In this document: piece after piece, positions 39,223-47,873 of the stretch
Position numbering within the stretch: position 1 is the stretch's first letter
How the letters are laid out: every line of letters starts with the position of its first letter
DNA from: Lutibacter citreus
GTDB lineage: Bacteria; Bacteroidota; Bacteroidia; Flavobacteriales; Flavobacteriaceae
Reading direction: 5' to 3'
Length of the DNA: 64,000 bases
Assembly (NCBI RefSeq): GCF_003260195.1
Contig: NZ_QEIH01000003.1
Location: 558,001-622,000, forward strand
The notes under the pieces: generated by a model
The model's database searches: none
The model's input: the letters and a program-made list of their open reading frames with translations, nothing else
What the model was told of the DNA's origin: nothing
Made by a program: the position numbers and the translations under genes

Positions 39223-40062
39223 ATGGAATTGTTAACTAAATTTTTAGAATTTGAAATATTAAGTATTGGGGAATATAGTTTAAAAGTTAGTGCTTTATTT
39301 TTGGCACTACTAATTGTAATTATAACAAAAGTTATTTTATGGTTAGTTAAGAAATCTTTATTTAGAAATAAGGGCTTAGAGGTCTTTAACCAAGGAAATA
39401 CTTATTCTTTATACCAAATAATAAAGTACATAGTTTGGGTAATTGCAATTGGTTTTATTTTAGAATCTATTGGTATTAAGGTAACCATATTAATTGCAGG
39501 TTCAGCGGCCTTATTAGTTGGTGTTGGCCTTGGATTACAGCAAACATTTAACGATGTTATTTCTGGGGTTATTTTACTGTCTGAAAGATCAATTAGAATT
39601 GCTGATGTTTTAGAAATTGATGGAGATATTGTAAAAATTCAGGAAATTGGTTTAAGAACTTCTAAAGGATTAAATACAGATGATATTTCAATTATTATTC
39701 CCAACTCTTTAATTACAACAAATAAGGTAATTAATTGGAGTCATCAAACAAATTTAAACCGTTTTAGAATTGATGTTGGTGTTTCTTATGGAAGTGAAGT
39801 AGAAATGGTAATTAAAACTTTAGAAGAAAGCGCTAAAGAGCATCCAGAAGTTGATAATAACAAAGCAATAGAAGCTAGACTTGTTAATTTTGGAAACTCA
39901 TCATTAGATTTTCAAGTTCTTTTTTATAGCAGTACAATCTTTGGTTCAGACAGAATGAAAAGTGATATTCGTAGAATAATAAACAAGAAATTTTTAGAAA
40001 AAAATATTACTATTCCTTTTCCTCAAATGGATGTACATATAAAACCCAATTTAAAAGAATAA
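39223..40062 (+). CDS. Small-conductance mechanosensitive channel (MscS family)
   Basis: 279 residues with three N-terminal transmembrane helices. The pore helix segment GSAALLVGVGLGLQQTFNDV shows the alternating Ala/Gly pattern of MscS TM3. The beta domain (ERSIRIADVLEIDGDIVKIQEIGLRTSKG in two adjoining motifs) and the C-terminal alpha/beta domain (ending PFPQMDVHIK) follow. It opens on membrane tension to release solutes during osmotic downshock. Length matches the family. Confidence 0.95.
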   Translation: MELLTKFLEFEILSIGEYSLKVSALFLALLIVIITKVILWLVKKSLFRNKGLEVFNQGNTYSLYQIIKYIVWVIAIGFILESIGIKVTILIAGSAALLVGVGLGLQQTFNDVISGVILLSERSIRIADVLEIDGDIVKIQEIGLRTSKGLNTDDISIIIPNSLITTNKVINWSHQTNLNRFRIDVGVSYGSEVEMVIKTLEESAKEHPEVDNNKAIEARLVNFGNSSLDFQVLFYSSTIFGSDRMKSDIRRIINKKFLEKNITIPFPQMDVHIKPNLKE

Positions 40063-40143
40063 CTGTTTTAATAACTATACTCATTTAAATTTGATGGTTT
40101 TAATTTTAAATAAGTTTAATTTTACAAATACTTAACTTGTAAT

Positions 40144-40725
40144 ATGAAAAAAACCGAAGAAGGATTAATAAAAAATTCTTATGAATCAATTATTGGAGAA
40201 TTACAAACAATAATATCAATTGGTTATATAACAACTGTTGCAATTGGGATGCTTTTTGCATACCAAAAGTACCACCATTTTGGAATAAATATTTTTAATT
40301 ATGCTGATGTTTTTGACTTTTTAATCACTCCTTTTTCAGACTTTAAAGTATTAACTTTTTCAGTCGTATCTATTTTTATTTGTCTATCAATCATTCGTTT
40401 AGATATTTACTGGAAAAAGAAGAAACCCGAATCTTATTCAAGATTAAATTTGGGATGGGATAAGAAAGATTGGTTTGAAACCTATAGGTTTATATCATAT
40501 TCTTTTTTACTTCTAGGGTATCTTTATTTATCTTCTGATTTATACGGTAAAATAGCTAAAAAACAAATTGAAAAACAAAATTTGATTGAAGTGAAATTTA
40601 TAGATGGAGAAATAACCAAAGGTATAATGATTGGTAAAACTAGCGAAATACTATTTTTAAAAATAGATGAAAAAATTACCGCTATTCCAATAAAATCAGT
40701 AGTGAAAAAAATAGAAATAAAGTAA
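40144..40725 (+). CDS. Uncharacterised inner-membrane protein
   Basis: 193 residues with three probable transmembrane helices (about 22-40, 60-80 and 112-130). A C-terminal soluble tail of about 60 residues looks like a small beta domain (VKFIDGEITKGIMIGKTSEILFLK in adjoining strands). I do not recognise a family. It follows mscS by 81 bp and precedes GH53 by 15 bp, so it could be co-transcribed with either. Confidence 0.6.
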   Translation: MKKTEEGLIKNSYESIIGELQTIISIGYITTVAIGMLFAYQKYHHFGINIFNYADVFDFLITPFSDFKVLTFSVVSIFICLSIIRLDIYWKKKKPESYSRLNLGWDKKDWFETYRFISYSFLLLGYLYLSSDLYGKIAKKQIEKQNLIEVKFIDGEITKGIMIGKTSEILFLKIDEKITAIPIKSVVKKIEIK

Positions 40726-40740
40726 TGTTGTAAATTTATA

Positions 40741-41820
40741 ATGATAAAATTATTTCAAATTATAGTTCTTCTTTTTACTTTTATTTCTTGTAACAAAAAT
40801 GATACAAACATAGTTGATCTCGAAAACAATAGTTCAACATTTATAACATCTGTAGATATTTCAAGTTATCCTGAAATACTTAAATCAAATCCTACATTTT
40901 TTAATTTAGAAGGAAATCCTAATGATTTTTTAAGCATTCTTAAACAAAACGGAATAAATACTGTTAGGTTAAGACTTTGGGTAAATCCCAATAATGAACA
41001 TTCTGGATTTAATGAAGTTAAAGAGTTCTCTAAAACCTTAAAAACTAAAGGGTTTAAAACGTGGATAAGTCTACACTATTCTGATACTTGGGCAGATCCT
41101 GCTAAACAAGAAATTCCGAAAAAATGGCAAGGCTTAAATTTCACTGAACTAAAAGATAGTGTGAACCACTATACTGAAAAAGTTGTGAAAGAATTAGGTC
41201 CGGATTATATTCAAATTGGTAATGAAATAAATAATGGACTACTGCATCCTTATGGAAATATTTCAACTAATTTTCAGCAATTTAATGAGTTAATGAAAGT
41301 TGCAATTGCAGCTGTAAGAAAAAATTCAAACACTTCTAAAATAATTTTACATTTTGCAGGGATTGAAAATTCTGATTGGTTTTTTAATAAAGTAAGTGGT
41401 TTAGATTATGATATTATTGGACTATCATTTTATCCGTTATGGCACGGAAAATCTTTAATTAACCTTAAAGAAAAAATGAAACTATTAAGTAATACTTACC
41501 ATAAAAAAATAGTAATTGCAGAAACAGCTTACCCATTTACGCTTCAATGGAATGATTGGACAAATAATATTGTTGGTTCAGAAGATCAATTGATATTACC
41601 TGATTACCCAGCAACAAAAGAAGGGCAGAAAAAATTCATTCGCCAAATAAAAACAATTACTAAAGATCTAGAAAATGGATTAGGCTTTTGTTATTGGGGT
41701 GCTGAACTAATTTCCTGGAAAGGAAATGAATCTATCAACGCTTCTCCATGGGAAAATCAAGCTTTATTTGACTTTAATAATACGGCCTTACCAGCCCTGA
41801 AAGAATTTGTAATTGAATAA
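40741..41820 (+). CDS. Glycoside hydrolase family 53 arabinogalactan endo-1,4-beta-galactanase, lipoprotein
   Basis: 359 residues with lipobox FISC (Cys17). The GH53 barrel shows GINTVRLRLWVNP, the acid/base Glu162 in IQIGNEINNGLL and nucleophile Glu261 in VIAETAYPF. HYSDTWADPAKQEIPKKW is a family signature. It should cut beta-1,4-galactan, such as the side chains of pectic arabinogalactan. It stands apart from the main polysaccharide locus but fits galactan use. Confidence 0.92.
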   Translation: MIKLFQIIVLLFTFISCNKNDTNIVDLENNSSTFITSVDISSYPEILKSNPTFFNLEGNPNDFLSILKQNGINTVRLRLWVNPNNEHSGFNEVKEFSKTLKTKGFKTWISLHYSDTWADPAKQEIPKKWQGLNFTELKDSVNHYTEKVVKELGPDYIQIGNEINNGLLHPYGNISTNFQQFNELMKVAIAAVRKNSNTSKIILHFAGIENSDWFFNKVSGLDYDIIGLSFYPLWHGKSLINLKEKMKLLSNTYHKKIVIAETAYPFTLQWNDWTNNIVGSEDQLILPDYPATKEGQKKFIRQIKTITKDLENGLGFCYWGAELISWKGNESINASPWENQALFDFNNTALPALKEFVIE

Positions 41821-42007
41821 AAACTATTACTTCGTTTTAATAAATATAGTTCTTTCAATAAATTACATTGAAATTTAAAGATGCAAAAAAGACAAATCTA
41901 CTTATGCAAGGATTCGTTTTATTATTTATAGAAATCAATTATTTGCGTATATTAGTGATGGATTTTCTGGCATTAAATTATTGTAAAAAAATAAATGTAT
42001 AATATAA

Positions 42008-42499
42008 ATGAATAGCACCCTAAACCAAATCAAAATAGAAGTTTACGATAAATGTTTCTTTAAAATTTCAGACTTTAAATTAGAAATTGAAAGTAAAGAT
42101 TATAATGCTTGCAATTTTAAATTAAATAATCAAATTATTATAAGCAGAAATGCCAAAATTACACCTAAAAAAGTAGGTCAATTTGTTACGTTTTGGAAAC
42201 GAAATGAAAAAAGCCCAATTGAACCTTATAATGTAAATGATAAATTTGATTTTTACATTGTAAATCTACGTTTAGAAAATCGCTTAGGACAATTTGTTTT
42301 CCCTAAATCTGTTTTAATTAAAAAAGGGATAATTTCAACAGATTCTAAAGAAGGAAAAAGAGGATTTAGAGTATATCCTATTTGGGATATTACAAAAAGT
42401 AAACAAGCTATAAAAACCCAAAAATGGCAATTAAATTATTTTTATGAAATTAATAATTCTATTGATTTTAATAAAGTAAATCTATTATATAATATATAG
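42008..42499 (+). CDS. MepB family protein
   Basis: 163 residues matching the MepB family: an N-terminal strand-helix block, ESKDYNACNFKLNNQIIISRNAKITPKKVGQFVTFWKR in consecutive motifs, then DKFDFYIVNL, and the end SKEGKRGFRVYPIWD. MepB was named from a staphylococcal efflux operon, but its biochemical role is unknown. No pump lies beside it here. The next plus-strand gene starts 74 bp later and encodes a HipA-like kinase. Confidence 0.8.
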   Translation: MNSTLNQIKIEVYDKCFFKISDFKLEIESKDYNACNFKLNNQIIISRNAKITPKKVGQFVTFWKRNEKSPIEPYNVNDKFDFYIVNLRLENRLGQFVFPKSVLIKKGIISTDSKEGKRGFRVYPIWDITKSKQAIKTQKWQLNYFYEINNSIDFNKVNLLYNI

Positions 42500-42573
42500 T
42501 TTAATTTATTCATTTTTAAAAACAATTGAAAACATAAACACTATTAAATTACATTTTTACTATTTTAGTGGTT

Positions 42574-43353
42574 ATGAATAAAATTGATATTAGAACAGTA
42601 GAAGTTGTTCAATATATACACCCTTTGCGTGAAGGAGGTTCACTACCTGCAATAGTAAAAGCTGACGATGGTTTTCTTTATGTGTTAAAATTTAGAGGTG
42701 CTGGCCAAGGAAAAAAAGCACTTATCGCTGAATTTATTGGAGGTGAACTTGCCAGAGCAATTGGTTTAAAAGTACCTGAATTAGTGTTTATGAATCTTGA
42801 TGATTCATTTAGTAAAACTGAACCAGATGAAGAAATACAAGATCTCCTAAAATTTAGTGTTGGTTTAAACCTTGGATTACATTTTTTATCAAGTGCCATA
42901 ACATATGATCCTTTAGTTTCAGATGTTGATGCTTTAACAGCTTCAAAAGTTGTTATTTTAGATAGCTTAATTAGTAATATAGACCGTACTGCAAAAAACA
43001 CAAATTTGCTAAATTGGAATAATGAGCTTTGGGTTATAGATAACGGTGCTAGTTTTTATTTTCATCATAACTGGAAAAATTGGGAGAGTCATTTAACAAG
43101 AACTTTTCCGCTAATTAAAGACCATGTTCTCTTACAAAAAGCAACTAAATTAACAAAAGCTGCAGAAAAAATTAAACAGTTAATTACTAAGGAAAAAATT
43201 GATGAAATTATTTCAAAAATACCTGAAGACTGGTTAGAAAGTGAATCTGATGATTTTACCCCAAAAGAAATGAGAGATGCGTATATTAAATTTTTAAATA
43301 CAAAAATCTTTATGATTGATTTATTAGTTAAAGAAGCTGACGATGCAAGATAA
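42574..43353 (+). CDS. HipA-like kinase
   Basis: About 259 residues from the ATG at 42574. An in-frame GTG at 42568 is possible but less likely. The fold matches the stand-alone HipA-like kinase group: an N-terminal lobe with DGFLYVLKFRGAGQGKKALIAEF, and a catalytic loop ISNIDRTAKNTNLLNW with the Asp and Asn expected for phosphotransfer. The metal-binding motif is VIDNGASFYFH. HipA kinases phosphorylate a protein target, but this short form lacks the HipA N-terminal subdomain. It overlaps the DUF3037 gene by 11 bp and the two should form a unit. Confidence 0.82.
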   Translation: MNKIDIRTVEVVQYIHPLREGGSLPAIVKADDGFLYVLKFRGAGQGKKALIAEFIGGELARAIGLKVPELVFMNLDDSFSKTEPDEEIQDLLKFSVGLNLGLHFLSSAITYDPLVSDVDALTASKVVILDSLISNIDRTAKNTNLLNWNNELWVIDNGASFYFHHNWKNWESHLTRTFPLIKDHVLLQKATKLTKAAEKIKQLITKEKIDEIISKIPEDWLESESDDFTPKEMRDAYIKFLNTKIFMIDLLVKEADDAR

Positions 43354-43726
43354 ATATACATTTGAATATGCAATTATAAGAATTGTACCAAAAGTAGAGC
43401 GAGAAGAATTCTTTAATGTTGGAGTGATTTTATTTTCTAAAAGAAAAAAATTTCTTGGAATAAAATATCTAATTAATGAAATGAAATTAAAAGCTTTTGC
43501 ACCTGAAATAGAACTAAACTTAATGAATGATTATTTAAATGCTTGGAAATTAGTTTGTGATGGTAACAACTCTGGAGGTGCTATAGGTAAATTAGAATTA
43601 TCCGATAGATTTAGATGGTTAACAGCTTGCAGAAGTACTATTATACAAAGCTCAAAAACACATCCTGGATTAAGTAATAATCCTGAAAAAGAACTAAAAG
43701 ATATTTTTGAAAAATATGTTTTATAA
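43343..43726 (+). CDS. DUF3037 family protein
   Basis: 127 residues. EYAIIRIVPKVEREEFFNVGVILF and the later RFRWLTACRSTIIQSSKTHPG (two adjoining motifs) are the DUF3037 hallmarks. It has no signal peptide or membrane helix. It starts inside the HipA-like kinase gene (11-bp overlap), and this gene pair recurs in many bacteria (recalled knowledge), so the proteins probably interact. Function unknown; substrate, inhibitor or antitoxin roles are only guesses. Confidence 0.85.
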   Translation: MQDKYTFEYAIIRIVPKVEREEFFNVGVILFSKRKKFLGIKYLINEMKLKAFAPEIELNLMNDYLNAWKLVCDGNNSGGAIGKLELSDRFRWLTACRSTIIQSSKTHPGLSNNPEKELKDIFEKYVL

Positions 43727-43758
43727 CATTCCAATTAAACTAAAACTTCTAATTATTA

Positions 43759-44859
43759 ATGGCTGAATTATTAAAAAATATATACAATAATAATTTTTTT
43801 GAAGAGTTTTCTAACGCCCTAAAATCAGTTGTTCCCCATTTTAATAAAGAATCTTTTATAAATCAAATTTTAGATAAAAATTGGAATGAAAAAGAGTTAA
43901 AACAACGAATGCGGCATATAACAATTGTTTTAAAACAACATTTGTATAATGATTTTAATAAAAATGTAAATGTTTTAACCGAAACAATTAACCATCTAAA
44001 AAGAAATGGAATTAATGGTGGTCTTGAATATATAATTATTCCTGATTTTATTGAAGTTTATGGACTTGATGATTACCCTACTTCAATAAAAGCAATTGAA
44101 GAAATTACTCAGTTTATAACTTGTGAATTTGCAATTAGACCTTTTATAATTAAGTATGAAAATGAACTTTTAAAACAAATGCTGCAATGGTCTAAACATA
44201 ATAAAAGTGCTGTCAGACGTTTGGCTTCTGAAGGTTGCAGACCAAGATTACCTTGGGCTATGGCCTTACCTTCTTTAAAAGAAAACCCAAAACCTATTTT
44301 TCCTATTCTAGAAAACTTAAAAAATGATAATACAAAAACTGTAAGACTTAGTGTTGCCAATAACTTAAACGATATTTCTAAAGACAATCCACAAATTATA
44401 ATTGATTTAGTAAAAAAATGGCTAGGAAAAACTAGTGAAACTGATTGGGTTTTAAAACACGCAAGTAGAACTTTACTTAAACAAGGAAACTTAGAAATAA
44501 TGCAGTTATTTGGATTTAGCTCTATAGAAAATTTAAAGATTGAAAGTTTTAAAATCCTTACGCCTTCAGTAAAAATAGGAGAATATGTAGAGTTTTCTTT
44601 TAACCTTTTAAACACTGCTTCTTGTACTTCTAAATTACGTTTAGAATACGGACTGTATTACCAAAAAGCAAATGGATCTTTATCTAGGAAAGTCTTTAAA
44701 ATTAGTGAAAAAGAATACCCTAAAAACTCTAAAACCTTAATTAAAAAAAAACAGTCTTTTAAAATAATTACCACAAGAAAATTTCATGTTGGAGAACATC
44801 AGGTTTCAATAATTTTAAATGGAGTAGAACTAGATAAAAGAAGTTTTACCTTAATTTAG
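43759..44859 (+). CDS. DNA alkylation repair protein, AlkC-like with C-terminal Ig-like domain
   Basis: 366 residues. Residues about 1-255 are HEAT-like helical repeats of the AlkC/AlkD glycosylase superfamily (KELKQRMRHITIVLKQHL, VRRLASEGCRPRLPWAMAL, VRLSVANNLNDISKDNP, WVLKHASRTLLKQGN). Residues about 262-366 form a beta domain (VKIGEYVEFSFNLLN to EHQVSIILNGVELDKRSF) resembling the Ig-like tail described for some AlkC proteins. The expected role is excision of 3-methyladenine-type lesions without base flipping. It follows the DUF3037 gene by 32 bp, so it may be part of the same transcript. Confidence 0.82.
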   Translation: MAELLKNIYNNNFFEEFSNALKSVVPHFNKESFINQILDKNWNEKELKQRMRHITIVLKQHLYNDFNKNVNVLTETINHLKRNGINGGLEYIIIPDFIEVYGLDDYPTSIKAIEEITQFITCEFAIRPFIIKYENELLKQMLQWSKHNKSAVRRLASEGCRPRLPWAMALPSLKENPKPIFPILENLKNDNTKTVRLSVANNLNDISKDNPQIIIDLVKKWLGKTSETDWVLKHASRTLLKQGNLEIMQLFGFSSIENLKIESFKILTPSVKIGEYVEFSFNLLNTASCTSKLRLEYGLYYQKANGSLSRKVFKISEKEYPKNSKTLIKKKQSFKIITTRKFHVGEHQVSIILNGVELDKRSFTLI

Positions 44860-44928
44860 TAAAAATGATTAATAAGTATTGTTTTAACAAACAATAACTT
44901 TTTCAACTTATTCTAGTATCTTCGCTCT

Positions 44929-45690
44929 ATGATTAAAGTAGTTATACTTGGTGCAGGAAATTTAGCATTTCATTTAACTGAAAAATTGTTAAATAATAAC
45001 TCCGTAGATCTGGTTCAAGTTTATAATAGAAGCATCTCTAAAATTCACTACTTAGAACATAAAACACTAATTACAAATAATTTAAATGAATTAAAAGAAG
45101 CCGATATTTATATAATTTCTGTTTCAGATAATGCAATTTCAGAGTTGTCTTCAAAGTTGAATTTAAATGATAAGTTAATAGTTCATACTTCTGGCGCAGC
45201 ACATATAAACGAATTAAAATCTAATTCAAAAAAAGGTGTATTTTATCCTTTACAATCATTTTCAAAAGATAAAGAAATTGAGTTTTCTAATATTCCAATT
45301 TGTATTGAAGCAACTACCAAAAGTGATTTACTATTGTTAGGTAAATTAGCATCTTCAATTTCAACCAAATGTTATAAAATTAATTCTGAACAACGAAAAA
45401 CACTTCATGTAGCAGCTGTTTTTGTTAATAATTTTGTAAACCATATGTATTTTATAGGAAATGAAATTTGCGATACAAACAACATTCCTTTTGAAATATT
45501 ACATCCGTTAATTGAAGAAACAGCAAATAAAATTAAAAATTTATCGGCATTTGATGCTCAAACTGGACCAGCAATAAGAAATGACTCAAAAACAATTAAA
45601 AAACATATAGCCTCTTTAAATGAGGATCAACAAAATATTTATTCAACACTTACAAAATCAATTTTGAAAACTTATGGAGAAAAGTTATAA
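44929..45690 (+). CDS. Rossmann-fold DUF2520 protein (putative NADP-binding oxidoreductase)
   Basis: 253 residues. An N-terminal Rossmann domain starts with VVILGAGNLAFHLTEKLL, and a C-terminal helical DUF2520 domain holds HVAAVFVNNFVNHMY and TGPAIRNDSKTI. The fold resembles pyrroline-5-carboxylate and hydroxyacid dehydrogenases. The substrate is unknown. It overlaps the KdsC-type gene by 17 bp, a gene order common in Flavobacteriia (recalled knowledge). Confidence 0.85.
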   Translation: MIKVVILGAGNLAFHLTEKLLNNNSVDLVQVYNRSISKIHYLEHKTLITNNLNELKEADIYIISVSDNAISELSSKLNLNDKLIVHTSGAAHINELKSNSKKGVFYPLQSFSKDKEIEFSNIPICIEATTKSDLLLLGKLASSISTKCYKINSEQRKTLHVAAVFVNNFVNHMYFIGNEICDTNNIPFEILHPLIEETANKIKNLSAFDAQTGPAIRNDSKTIKKHIASLNEDQQNIYSTLTKSILKTYGEKL

Positions 45691-46192
45691 AGAAATAATG
45701 CCACAAATAACCACTTTTATGTTTGATGTAGATGGGGTATTAACCAATGGAATGATTCATATATCATCAACAGGCGAATTAACACGATTAATGAATACAA
45801 AAGATGGTTTCGCTATGAAAGCAGCATTAATAGCTGGTTACAATGTTTGTATAATATCAGGAGGAAATAATGAAGGTGTGCGTAAAAGGTTAGAAGGTTT
45901 AGGTATAAAAAATATTTATTTAGGCGCTCATGCCAAAATAGAATTATTTAATGATTATATTAGTAAAAATAATATAAAGCCCGAAGAAATTTTATATATG
46001 GGTGATGATCTCCCAGATTTTCCCGTTATGAAATTAGTTGCTTTGGCTACTTGTCCAAAAGATGCTGTTCCTGAAATTCAAGGTATATCTAATTATATAT
46101 CTCAGAAAAAAGGCGGTTTAGGTTGTGTTAGAGATGTAATTGAGCAAGTTTTAAAAGTTCAAGGAAAATGGGGAGATAACTTTAATGCGTAA
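45674..46192 (+). CDS. HAD phosphatase of the KdsC (KDO-8-phosphate phosphatase) type
   Basis: 172 residues, C0-type HAD without cap. The nucleophile motif is FDVDGVLTNG (Asp18, Asp20). Motif II is IISGG, and motif IV is MGDDLPDFPVM. KdsC dephosphorylates KDO-8-phosphate on the way to lipopolysaccharide inner core, and the tetramerising beta hairpin segment is present (MIHISSTGELTRLMNTKDGFA in two parts). The start at 45674 overlaps DUF2520; an internal ATG at 45698 would remove eight residues and the overlap. Confidence 0.85.
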   Translation: MEKSYKEIMPQITTFMFDVDGVLTNGMIHISSTGELTRLMNTKDGFAMKAALIAGYNVCIISGGNNEGVRKRLEGLGIKNIYLGAHAKIELFNDYISKNNIKPEEILYMGDDLPDFPVMKLVALATCPKDAVPEIQGISNYISQKKGGLGCVRDVIEQVLKVQGKWGDNFNA

Positions 46193-46204
46193 AACAATAA
46201 AATT

Positions 46205-46633
46205 ATGATAAAACGATTAGTATTAAGTACAGCATTTATTTTTTTAATTACTTTATCAAGTAATGCACAATCTATTTTTGGTGAATGGAAAACTATCGAT
46301 GATGAAACCGGAAATCCAAAATCTATAGTAGAAGTTTACGAACAAGACGGGAAAGTTTACGCAAAAGTTAAGCAATTACTTGAAAAAGGGAAAGAAGACA
46401 AACTTTGTGAAAATTGCAAAGGAAAAAACAAAAATAAACCTATTAAAGGTATGACTATTATTAATGGTTTAACTAAAGATGGGGATGAATGGAATGGTGC
46501 AAAAATATTAGATCCAAAAACGGGTAAAGAATATAAATGTTACATCACTCTTGTTGAAAATAATAAATTAAAAGTAAGAGGCTATGTTGGTTTTGCTTTA
46601 ATTGGAAGAACTCAATATTGGTTAAAAAATTAA
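46205..46633 (+). CDS. DUF2147 family exported protein
   Basis: 142 residues with a signal peptide (cleavage after about residue 21, SSNAQ). DUF2147 signatures: IFGEWKTIDDETGNPKSIVEV, a CENC motif in DKLCENCKGKNKN, GMTIINGLTKDGDEW, then KEYKCYITL and the final GRTQYWLKN. It is a lipocalin-like beta-barrel, periplasmic, function unknown. It lies 12 bp after the KdsC-type gene and is the last gene before a long palindromic terminator. Confidence 0.88.
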   Translation: MIKRLVLSTAFIFLITLSSNAQSIFGEWKTIDDETGNPKSIVEVYEQDGKVYAKVKQLLEKGKEDKLCENCKGKNKNKPIKGMTIINGLTKDGDEWNGAKILDPKTGKEYKCYITLVENNKLKVRGYVGFALIGRTQYWLKN

Positions 46634-46648
46634 AAAGTTATCTCACAT

Positions 46649-46709
46649 TTTAAAATAGAACATAAAAAAAGCTTGCAAATTGCAAGCTTTTTTTATGTTC
46701 TATTTTAAA
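46649..46709. terminator. 61-bp perfect palindrome, bidirectional terminator
   Basis: Arms of 30 bp (46649-46678 and 46680-46709) are exact reverse complements around one base. The core is GCTTGCAA-A-TTGCAAGC, flanked by A7/T7 runs and by AATAGAACAT/ATGTTCTATT. It sits between the convergent DUF2147 and SUMF1-like genes and can end transcripts from both sides. Confidence 0.9.
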
Positions 46710-46719
46710 TAATATGATG

Positions 46720-47649
46720 CTATTTAGCACATCTAAATCCCATATTAAATAATGAAGTATCCTTAGAGTTTTGAGCTCTAAATGTTGTTGTATAACTATT
46801 TTCAAGTGCTTCATCAAACATAAACGATCCTCCTCTTGTAGATCTTACATTTGGATCTTGAGGCGCCAATTTATCATTAAAAGGGTAAGGTTTATGATAA
46901 TTCTCACACCATTGCCAAACATTTCCTCCCATATCATACAAACCAGATTTTGAAGCTCCAAAAGTACCTACAGGAGACGTTAATAAAAAACCATCTTTAG
47001 CTTCACTATCCTGAATATTATCACCTTGCCAAACATTTGCCATATACTTTCCATTAATAACAGGTTCATTCCCCCAAGCATATTTATTAATTGAATTTTC
47101 TCCGTTTTTTGCTGCAAACTCCCATTCAAATTCTGTTGGTAATCTTTTTCCTTTCCAACCGGCATACGCTTTTGCATCATTCCAACTAACATGTGTAACA
47201 GGGTGATTATCTATAGCTTTTGGCTTATCTCTTCCTAATGGATATTCCCAATTAGCTCCTGGCATTAAACTCCAATTTCCTTGTTCAAATGAATACACTC
47301 CAGAATCTCCAAATTTATCTGCTTCGGTTACATAATTAGCTTCCAGTACAAACTCTCTAAATTCAGCAACTGTTACTAAGTTTTTATCTAAATAGAAAGG
47401 TGCTATTTCCATTTCAAAAACTGGCTTTTCATTTACTCCTCCTGTTTCTGAGCCTATTTTAATTGTACCTCCATCAAAATGAACCATATTACTTGTATCT
47501 ACTTCATTTGAAGAAATTTTAGGCGTATTATTTGATAATTCAACTGATTCCTTTTCTTTATTAATTTTTGTTTCATCAATTTTCTTTGCCTCTTTGCACG
47601 AAATAACCAAAACGCAAACAAAAATAAGTAGTGTACTATATAATTTCAT
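46720..47649 (-). CDS. SUMF1/FGE-fold lipoprotein lacking the catalytic cysteines
   Basis: 309 residues from the ATG at 47649, chosen because it gives a clean lipoprotein signal (ILVISC type; here CVLVISC, Cys18). A start 36 bp upstream would add a poor leader. The C-terminal 240 residues have the formylglycine-generating-enzyme fold: HPVTHVSWNDAKAYAGWKGKRLPTE in consecutive motifs, WGNE, YDMGGNVWQWCE and GFRCA. At the catalytic site, where FGE has two cysteines after RGGS, this protein has RGGSFMFDEALENSY and no cysteine. It therefore should not mature sulfatases. Structural SUMF-like lipoproteins such as GldK/GldJ are a closer model. Confidence 0.85.
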   Translation of the reverse strand: MKLYSTLLIFVCVLVISCKEAKKIDETKINKEKESVELSNNTPKISSNEVDTSNMVHFDGGTIKIGSETGGVNEKPVFEMEIAPFYLDKNLVTVAEFREFVLEANYVTEADKFGDSGVYSFEQGNWSLMPGANWEYPLGRDKPKAIDNHPVTHVSWNDAKAYAGWKGKRLPTEFEWEFAAKNGENSINKYAWGNEPVINGKYMANVWQGDNIQDSEAKDGFLLTSPVGTFGASKSGLYDMGGNVWQWCENYHKPYPFNDKLAPQDPNVRSTRGGSFMFDEALENSYTTTFRAQNSKDTSLFNMGFRCAK

Positions 47650-47777
47650 ATAAATAAATTTTAAGCTACAAAGATTGTAAAACAAACTTAAATAAGCTAA
47701 GTTATTTTAAAAGAAAGTTAAGAATTAGTTGAACTTTTTTTAGAAGATTTGATTGTTCTTTTTTTGTCATATAGTAG

Positions 47778-47823
47778 TTCCAGTACCTTAATTTCTTTAG
47801 AGTTTCATTTTATAGTACTGGAA
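47778..47823. repeat. Inverted repeat in noncoding DNA
   Basis: TTCCAGTAC (47778-47786) and GTACTGGAA (47815-47823) are exact reverse complements with a 28-nt loop. No role assigned. Confidence 0.6.
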
Positions 47824-47873
47824 TACAGTAAAATTAATTTTATTTATTGTCCGCAATTTTACATAATAGCTTT

